Source: a virus. Taken from it: a stretch of DNA of 25,192 bases. Within the stretch, counting starts at the first letter, position 1; the number at the start of each line of letters is the position of its first letter. Below, piece by piece: positions 19,718 through 25,192 of this stretch. The notes beneath the pieces were generated by a model that did not search any database, was not told where the DNA came from, and saw only the letters and a list, made by a program, of their open reading frames with translations. The position numbers were made by a program, and so were the translations under genes. The DNA is taken from positions 1-25,192 of the IMG/VR virus record IMGVR_UViG_3300026519_000316, one strand, 5' to 3'.

Positions 19718-22700
19718 ATGGCGTCCATTCTCCTCGCCTCCGCAGGTTCGGCCATCGGGGCCTCGATCGGCGGGTCCATTCTTGGTGTGTCGGCCGCCAC
19801 GATTGGTGGTGCGGTGGGGTCCTTTGCGGGCTCGCTGGTCGACAGCTGGATCGTGTCATCGCTGACGCCCGGTCAGCGAATCGAGGGCGCGCGGCTGGAG
19901 AATCTCGCCGTGACCACCTCCACCGAAGGCGCGGTCATTCCCCGCGTCTGGGGCCGCATGCGCCTGGGCGGCAACATTGTCTGGGCCACGGATTTCACCG
20001 AGACCGTCTCCACCAGCACGACCGGTGGCGGCAAGGGCGGTGGGTCCAGGGTCACGACGACGACCTACAGCTACACCGCCTCCTTCGCCGTGGCGCTGTG
20101 CGAAGGGCCGATTTCCGGCATCGGGCGGGTGTGGGCCGACGGTAAACCGCTTGATCTCTCGGGGCTCACATGGCGGCTCTACAAGGGCGACGAGGCGCAG
20201 ACGCCCGATCCGTTCATCGAGGCGAAGATGGGCACGGGCAATGCGCCCGCCTGGCGCGGCACGGCTTACGTGATGTTCGAGGAGCTCGACCTTACGCCTT
20301 TCGGCAACCGTATCCCGCAACTCTCTTTCGAGGTGTTCCGCCCCGTGGTGGAGCCGGACACCGCCGAGGGGATGGTGACGTCGGTGACCATGATCCCCGG
20401 CTCCGGCGAGTTCGTCCATGCCACCGAGCCGATCACCCGGGGCACGGGCGGCAACACGGCCTCGGAGAACGTGAACAACGCCACGGGCAAGCCGGACATC
20501 CTGGCATCGCTCGACAATCTGAAGGCGGCAGTACCCAACATCGAGAACGTCAGCCTCGTGGTCTCCTGGTTCGGCCTCGACCTGCGCGCGGGGAACTGCC
20601 AGATGAAGCCCGGCGTCGAGACCGCCACCAAAACCACCGCGCCCAAGACCTGGGGCGTGAACGGCGTGACCCGGTCGGGCGTGCATCTGGTCAGCACCGA
20701 TGGACAGGGCCGGGTGAACTACGGCGGCACGCCCGCGGACTTCTCCGTGGTGCAGGCGATCAAGGAGATGAAGACGCGGGGCTATCGCGTCACCTTCTAT
20801 CCGTTCCTGCTGATGGACATTCCCGCCGGTAACACGCTACCCGATCCGTATTCCGACAACGCCGCCGGCACCGGGCAGAGCGCGCATCCCTGGCGCGGAC
20901 GGATCACCTGTTCGCCCGCCGCGGGTTACGTCGGAAGCGTGGACAAGACCGCCGCCGCGACCGGCCAGGTCAACTCTTTCTTCGGCAACGCCCAGATCTC
21001 GGACTTCACGGTCTCTGGCGAAACCGTCACCTGGACCGGTGGCGCCGACTGGGGCTATCGGCGGATGATCCTGCACTATGCCCACCTCTGCAAGGCCGCC
21101 GGCGGCGTCGACGCCTTCCTGATCGGTTCCGAGCTGCGCGGGCTGACCACCATTCGAGACAGCGCCACCGGGTTCCCGGCGGTAACCGCCCTGAAGCAAC
21201 TGGCGGCCGACGTGCGCGCCATTCTCGGGCCGGGCACGAAGATCAGCTACGCCGCCGACTGGTCGGAATATTTCGGCCATCAGCCCGCCGACGGCTCCGG
21301 CGATGCGCTGTTCCACCTCGACCCGCTCTGGGCAGACCCGGCGATCGACTTCGTCGGCATCGACAACTACCTGCCGCTCAGCGACTGGCGCGACGGCACC
21401 GACCATCTGGATGCCCAGGCCGGGTGGAGCTCGGTGCGGGATCTCGACTATCTCAAGGCCAACATCGAGGGCGGCGAGGGATACGACTGGTTCTATGCCT
21501 CGGATGCGGACCGGCAGGCCCAGGTGAGGACGCCGATCAGCGACGGGTTCTACGGCGAGCCGTGGCTCTTCCGCCCCAAGGACATGCGGAACTGGTGGCA
21601 GAGCGTGCATCACGACCGCCTGGGCGGTATGCGCTTCGGCTTCTTCCAGAACGCGGCCGACCCGGCGAGCTACGATCCCAACCCCTCCACCGTCACCATC
21701 ACCCCGACCACAGGCAGCTTCGGTCCGTTCACCTCACCGGCTCTTGTCGCCTCCGACGGCGCCACCTGGCGCGGGGCGACGCCGGGCTACCGTTCTCTCT
21801 CGGTGGGCGAGCGCGTCACCATCACGGCTTACGTCGCACCGGGCACCTCCGGCGACTTCGCGCTCTACCTCGCGCTGGGCGCGGGCGCCGATCATGCTTC
21901 CTACTTCGGGGCGATAGGCGGATGGAAAAGCACCGCGCCGGGCGCACACACCATCAACGCCACCAGCCAGGCGGAAGTCTCGCCGGGGCTGTGGAAGATC
22001 ACGCTGGACGTCACAGCAGGCCTGTCTGGCTCGGCGGGTTTTCGCATCGGCCCGCGCTCGGCCACCGCGGGCGAGGACATCGTGGTCTACGGGGTGGAGG
22101 TATTGCCATACGGCCAATCCACCACCGGCTGGGTGCCGCAATCGAAGCCGATCCGCTTCACCGAGTTCGGCTGCCCCGCCGTCGATCGCGGCACAAACCA
22201 GCCAAACGTGTTCTACGATCCCAAAAGCTCCGAGAGCGCCCTGCCGTATTTCTCGCGGAGCTGGCAGGACGAGGCGGTGCAGAGATCTTACGTCGAGGCC
22301 ACGCTCGGCTATTGGGGAGATGCAGCCAGGAACCCGACCAGCAGCGTTTATGCCGGACCAATGATCGACATCACCGAGGCGGCGCTCTGGACCTGGGACG
22401 CGCGGCCATACCCGGATTTCCCGGCCCGGTCCGACGTCTGGTCGGACGCAGCCAACTGGCGGCTGGGGCACTGGATGGGCGGACGCCTCGGGCAGGTCTC
22501 GCTGGGCGCGCTGGTGCGGGATCTGTGCCGGGCCGCCGGGCTGTCGGACGCTCTGGTGGACGTCTCCGAGCTTTCCGACATCGTGCCGGGCTTCACCGTG
22601 GCCGCGCTGGAAAGCCCGCGTGCCTCGGTCGCGGTGCTGGCGCGGCACTTCGCCTTCGATGCGGTTGAGAGCGGCGGCAAGATCGTGTTCCGCGCCCGCG

Positions 22701-24148
22701 GTCGGGCGCCCGCCGTCACCATCCGCCCCGACGATCTGGTCGGCGCGAAGGGCGAGATCATGGAACTGGTGCGCGGGCAAGAGACAGAACTGCCTCAGGC
22801 GCTGAAATGGCAACTCGTGCGCGCCGACGAGGAATACGACGCGGCCACGGTCGAAGCGCGCCGCGCCGGGGTGGCGGCGGACGGCGTGAGAGCCGAGCGC
22901 TTCCCGCTGGCCGTGTCGCTCGAGGAAGCCGATCGGCACTGCCGCCGGGCGCTGCTCGAGGCCTGGGCTGGTCGCGAGACGCTGACGGCCAAGCTGCCAC
23001 CGTCAATGCTGGCGCTGGACCCAGGCGACGTCATCGCGCTTGATCATGATGGACGCCTGATCGACTACCGCATCGCCCGCGTGGCGGACGCCGGGGCGCG
23101 CGCCATCGAGTCCATCCGCGCCGATGCCGCCATCTACGACCTTCCGCCCGGCAAGGGACGGGACCCGCAGCTGGCCACCCCCACGGTCTTCGGCCCGGCC
23201 GAGGTGGCGCTGATGGACCTGCCGCAGATCGCCGACACGGTTCCGGCGCATCGGCCTTACGCGGCGGTGTTCGCGAGGCCTTGGTACGGCACCGGGGCCG
23301 TGTGGTGGAGCGCCGACACATCCGGCTTCCGGCTGCTCGACACCATCGGTGCGGCGGCGCGCATGGGCGCGCTGGCCGCCAACCTGCCGGCCGGTCCCGT
23401 AGACCGCTTCGACGCAGGAAACGAACTGCTGCTGGACCTCACCTCGGGCACGCTCGCCAGCGTCACCGATACCGAGCTTCTGAACGGCGCGAACGTGCTG
23501 GCGGTCGAGAGCGCGCCGGGTGACTGGGAGATCGTCCAGTTCGGGAACGCGGAACTCGTGGCAACAGGTCGGTACAAGTTGACCCGGTTGCTCAGGGGGC
23601 AGCGGGGCACGGAAGATGCCATGGGCGACCCGGCGCCCGCCGGGGCACGGGTGGTGATCCTCGACACCGCCGTCCAGCCGCTGTCGATCGCCGAGACCGA
23701 TCTCGGCATCCCGTGGAACTGGCGCATCGGGCCGGGCAATGCCGCGCCCTCCGACGCCATCATGCAGGCACTGACCTTCACTACCAATGGGCGCGGCCTC
23801 ATGCCCTTCGCGCCGGCGCAAGCGCGGATGCGGCGCGAATCGAACGGCGATCTGGCGATCCGCTGGCTGCGCCGCGACCGGGCGCTCTCGGCCGACAGCT
23901 GGGTGCTGGCGGAGGTGCCGATGTCGGAGGCCCGCGAAGCCTACGATCTTGAAATCCTGAACGCCGGTGCCGTTGTGCGCACCGTCACCGGCCTGACCGC
24001 ACCGAGCTTCCTCTACACCGCCGCCATGCAGACCGCCGACTTCGGCGGCACCATCACCAGCGTTGACGTCCGCCTCTTCCAGATCGGCGCGCTGGGTCGC
24101 GGCGTGCCGTTCACCACCACCCTCACCGTCACGGAGGCCGCGCCATGA
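19718..24148 (+). CDS. Tail hub / host-specificity protein with TIM-barrel-like domain (gene transfer agent gp15-like)
   Basis: A 1476-residue baseplate megaprotein homologous to gene transfer agent gp15, longer than usual for that family as I recall it. Order: a Gly/Ala-rich start (ASAGSAIGASIGGSILG); an N-terminal tail domain with IPRVWGRMRLGGNIVWATDF and FAVALCEGPISGIGRVWADG; a TIM-barrel-like region from about 350 (TRGYRVTFYPFLLMDIP) with WADPAIDFVGIDNYLPLSDWRDG and KPIRFTEFGCPAVDRGTNQPN; a hub domain near 930-1100; and a C-terminal region with RYKLTRLLRGQRGTEDAMG at about 1285. Residues about 640-803 look like an insertion: Thr/Ser/Gly-rich beta strands resembling a jelly-roll sugar-binding module. 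AAGGG lies 7 bases before the ATG. Confidence 0.92.
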   Translation: MASILLASAGSAIGASIGGSILGVSAATIGGAVGSFAGSLVDSWIVSSLTPGQRIEGARLENLAVTTSTEGAVIPRVWGRMRLGGNIVWATDFTETVSTSTTGGGKGGGSRVTTTTYSYTASFAVALCEGPISGIGRVWADGKPLDLSGLTWRLYKGDEAQTPDPFIEAKMGTGNAPAWRGTAYVMFEELDLTPFGNRIPQLSFEVFRPVVEPDTAEGMVTSVTMIPGSGEFVHATEPITRGTGGNTASENVNNATGKPDILASLDNLKAAVPNIENVSLVVSWFGLDLRAGNCQMKPGVETATKTTAPKTWGVNGVTRSGVHLVSTDGQGRVNYGGTPADFSVVQAIKEMKTRGYRVTFYPFLLMDIPAGNTLPDPYSDNAAGTGQSAHPWRGRITCSPAAGYVGSVDKTAAATGQVNSFFGNAQISDFTVSGETVTWTGGADWGYRRMILHYAHLCKAAGGVDAFLIGSELRGLTTIRDSATGFPAVTALKQLAADVRAILGPGTKISYAADWSEYFGHQPADGSGDALFHLDPLWADPAIDFVGIDNYLPLSDWRDGTDHLDAQAGWSSVRDLDYLKANIEGGEGYDWFYASDADRQAQVRTPISDGFYGEPWLFRPKDMRNWWQSVHHDRLGGMRFGFFQNAADPASYDPNPSTVTITPTTGSFGPFTSPALVASDGATWRGATPGYRSLSVGERVTITAYVAPGTSGDFALYLALGAGADHASYFGAIGGWKSTAPGAHTINATSQAEVSPGLWKITLDVTAGLSGSAGFRIGPRSATAGEDIVVYGVEVLPYGQSTTGWVPQSKPIRFTEFGCPAVDRGTNQPNVFYDPKSSESALPYFSRSWQDEAVQRSYVEATLGYWGDAARNPTSSVYAGPMIDITEAALWTWDARPYPDFPARSDVWSDAANWRLGHWMGGRLGQVSLGALVRDLCRAAGLSDALVDVSELSDIVPGFTVAALESPRASVAVLARHFAFDAVESGGKIVFRARGRAPAVTIRPDDLVGAKGEIMELVRGQETELPQALKWQLVRADEEYDAATVEARRAGVAADGVRAERFPLAVSLEEADRHCRRALLEAWAGRETLTAKLPPSMLALDPGDVIALDHDGRLIDYRIARVADAGARAIESIRADAAIYDLPPGKGRDPQLATPTVFGPAEVALMDLPQIADTVPAHRPYAAVFARPWYGTGAVWWSADTSGFRLLDTIGAAARMGALAANLPAGPVDRFDAGNELLLDLTSGTLASVTDTELLNGANVLAVESAPGDWEIVQFGNAELVATGRYKLTRLLRGQRGTEDAMGDPAPAGARVVILDTAVQPLSIAETDLGIPWNWRIGPGNAAPSDAIMQALTFTTNGRGLMPFAPAQARMRRESNGDLAIRWLRRDRALSADSWVLAEVPMSEAREAYDLEILNAGAVVRTVTGLTAPSFLYTAAMQTADFGGTITSVDVRLFQIGALGRGVPFTTTLTVTEAAP

Positions 24149-24885
24149 CCACCCCCAACCTTGCCCTGCCGCTCCTTGCCGCCGCCCAGGCCCAGAAGCA
24201 TGTCACCGTCAACGAGGCGCTGGCCCGCCTCGACGGGCTGGTGCAGATGTCGGTGAAGGACCGGGATCTCGCAGCGCCGCCGGCGAGCCCGGCCGAAGGG
24301 GAGCGTTACATCGTGGCCTCCGGCGCGACCGGGGCCTGGGCCGGCTGGGATGGCGACATGGTGCTGTTCTCGGCTGGGACCTGGTTGCGGCTGATACCGC
24401 AGGAGGGGTGGCGCGTGTGGGTTGAGGACGAAAGCGAGCTGGTCGTGCGCATGGGTGGTGCCTGGCTGACGCTCGATGCCGCCCTGAACCTGTTGGTCCG
24501 GGCTCCGGCCGTCGAGGTGGCCTGGGGGCAGAACGGATCATCCATCGGGTTGCACGTGGACGAAGAGCTGCTGGCGGGCCTCACCGGCGCCTCCGTCACC
24601 TCGACCATTGCCATCCCCAACCGGGCCATCGTGCTGGCGGTCTCGACCCGCACCGTCTCTGCCGTGCTGGGCGCTACCTCCTGGGATTGCGGCATCGCCG
24701 GAGAACCCGCCAAGTTCGGCGGCTCGCTCGGCGTGGCCGCCGGCAGCACCAATGTCGGCGTGATCGGGCCGCAGGCCTGCTATGCACCCACGCCCGTCGT
24801 GCTGACCGCCAATGGCGTGGACTTCACCGGCGGCGATGTGCGCATTGCCATCCAGTACCTGTTGCCGACGGCTCCGGCGGCCTGA
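24145..24885 (+). CDS. DUF2793 domain-containing tail protein
   Basis: A 246-residue protein. The N-terminal DUF2793 domain is recognised from TPNLALPLLAAAQAQKHVTVNEALARLDGLVQMSV, followed by GERYIVASGATGAWAGWDGDMVLFSAGTWLRLIPQEGW. The C-terminal 110 residues form a beta-rich region (SSIGLHVDEELLAGLTGASVTSTIAIPNRAIVLAVSTRT...) that probably makes a trimeric fibre tip or receptor-binding head. GGAGG lies 7 bases before the ATG, and its ATG overlaps the hub gene stop. Presence directly after the hub gene is usual in Rhodobacterales prophages. Receptor binding is an inference. Confidence 0.88.
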   Translation: MTTPNLALPLLAAAQAQKHVTVNEALARLDGLVQMSVKDRDLAAPPASPAEGERYIVASGATGAWAGWDGDMVLFSAGTWLRLIPQEGWRVWVEDESELVVRMGGAWLTLDAALNLLVRAPAVEVAWGQNGSSIGLHVDEELLAGLTGASVTSTIAIPNRAIVLAVSTRTVSAVLGATSWDCGIAGEPAKFGGSLGVAAGSTNVGVIGPQACYAPTPVVLTANGVDFTGGDVRIAIQYLLPTAPAA

Positions 24886-24917
24886 CCCTACGACCACAAA
24901 CAACGAGAGACCACACC

Positions 24918-25192
24918 ATGACACCACCGTCGAAGGACGCGGGCTTCGTCCGCATGCCCGAGGAGGATTTCGAGGCGATCCTCGCCCGCGCTGCCGAAAA
25001 GGGCGCCCGCAAGGCTCTCGCCGATGTCGGCCTCGAAGGTCCCGAGGCCGCCATCGACATTCGAGACCTGCGTACCCTGCTGGCGTCCCTGCGCATGGCG
25101 CGCCGCACCGCCTGGCAGACCATCGTGCGGCTCATCACCACTGGCTTGCTGCTGGCGCTGATTGCCGGGGTAGCCGTTAAGCTGAAGGTGTT
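24918..25192 (+). CDS. DUF6127 family membrane protein, 3' partial
   Basis: An open frame from the ATG at 24918 to the window's end, at least 91 residues, with GAGAG upstream. It has an amphipathic first part (MPEEDFEAILARAAEKGARKALADVGL), a charged helix (DLRTLLASLRMARRTAWQTIVR) and a C-terminal membrane segment (LITTGLLLALIAGVAVKL). The pattern recalls DUF6127 proteins found at the end of tail operons in alphaproteobacterial prophages; function unknown. The stop codon lies beyond the window. Confidence 0.75.
   Translation, partial: MTPPSKDAGFVRMPEEDFEAILARAAEKGARKALADVGLEGPEAAIDIRDLRTLLASLRMARRTAWQTIVRLITTGLLLALIAGVAVKLKV

Noticed and set aside
21424-22668. 414-codon plus-strand frame inside the hub gene
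   Set aside because: Composition is Arg/Gly-rich and it lies wholly within the well-supported hub reading frame.
1-25192. tRNA genes, CRISPR arrays, IS elements, integrase or att repeats
   Set aside because: None could be recognised by reading both strands; a tRNA scan and a direct-repeat search would be needed to exclude short cases.

Overview
The window is the packaging, head, tail and lysis region of a siphovirus-type prophage from a high-GC alphaproteobacterium, most likely a Rhodobacterales (Paracoccus/Rhodovulum/Roseobacter-like) host. The evidence is protein families I recognise: a lambda-type terminase, portal and gpW, a protease/capsid fusion, and a baseplate set homologous to the Rhodobacter gene transfer agent (DUF2460, DUF2163, NlpC/P60 peptidase, TIM-barrel hub). 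The host assignment is an inference. No integrase, att site, tRNA, rRNA or CRISPR array was seen, so both prophage ends lie outside.

Layout. 1-1158: the 3' part of a DNA methyltransferase gene and a small membrane protein (DUF7220). 1097-2779, minus strand: a PIN-domain protein with its HTH partner (toxin-antitoxin-like) and a DUF3489 regulator. 2892-7177: terminase small and large subunits, gpW-like joining protein, portal. 7178-8352: an AT-richer cargo cassette with a small DNA methyltransferase and a convergent wHTH-like protein. 8353-11809: protease/major capsid fusion, DUF2190 decoration protein, FII-like attachment protein, DUF6441 neck protein. 11815-12342, minus strand: a second AT-richer cargo gene with a HEPN-type R-x4-H motif. 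12455-16458: tail terminator, tail tube, tail assembly chaperones joined by a probable -1 frameshift, tape measure. 16462-17088: DUF2460. 17085-18342: lysis cassette (GH24-type endolysin, holin-like membrane protein, overlapping spanin-like pair). 18339-24148: DUF2163, NlpC/P60 peptidase and a 1476-residue tail hub. 24145-25192: DUF2793 protein and the start of DUF6127.

The plus-strand genes abut or overlap by a few bases and read as one late operon. It is interrupted only at two joints, portal/protease and neck/tail terminator, and at each joint the inserted cargo includes a minus-strand gene with its own promoter candidate. The terminase packages DNA through the portal into a lambda-like head. 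The neck proteins connect it to a flexible tail whose distal end is of gene-transfer-agent type.

The most notable points are the two cargo insertions (candidate superinfection-control genes), an A AAA AAC slip site linking the tail chaperones, an internal start inside the protease/capsid fusion, a jelly-roll-like insertion in the TIM-barrel hub, and a PIN protein lacking its first catalytic aspartate.
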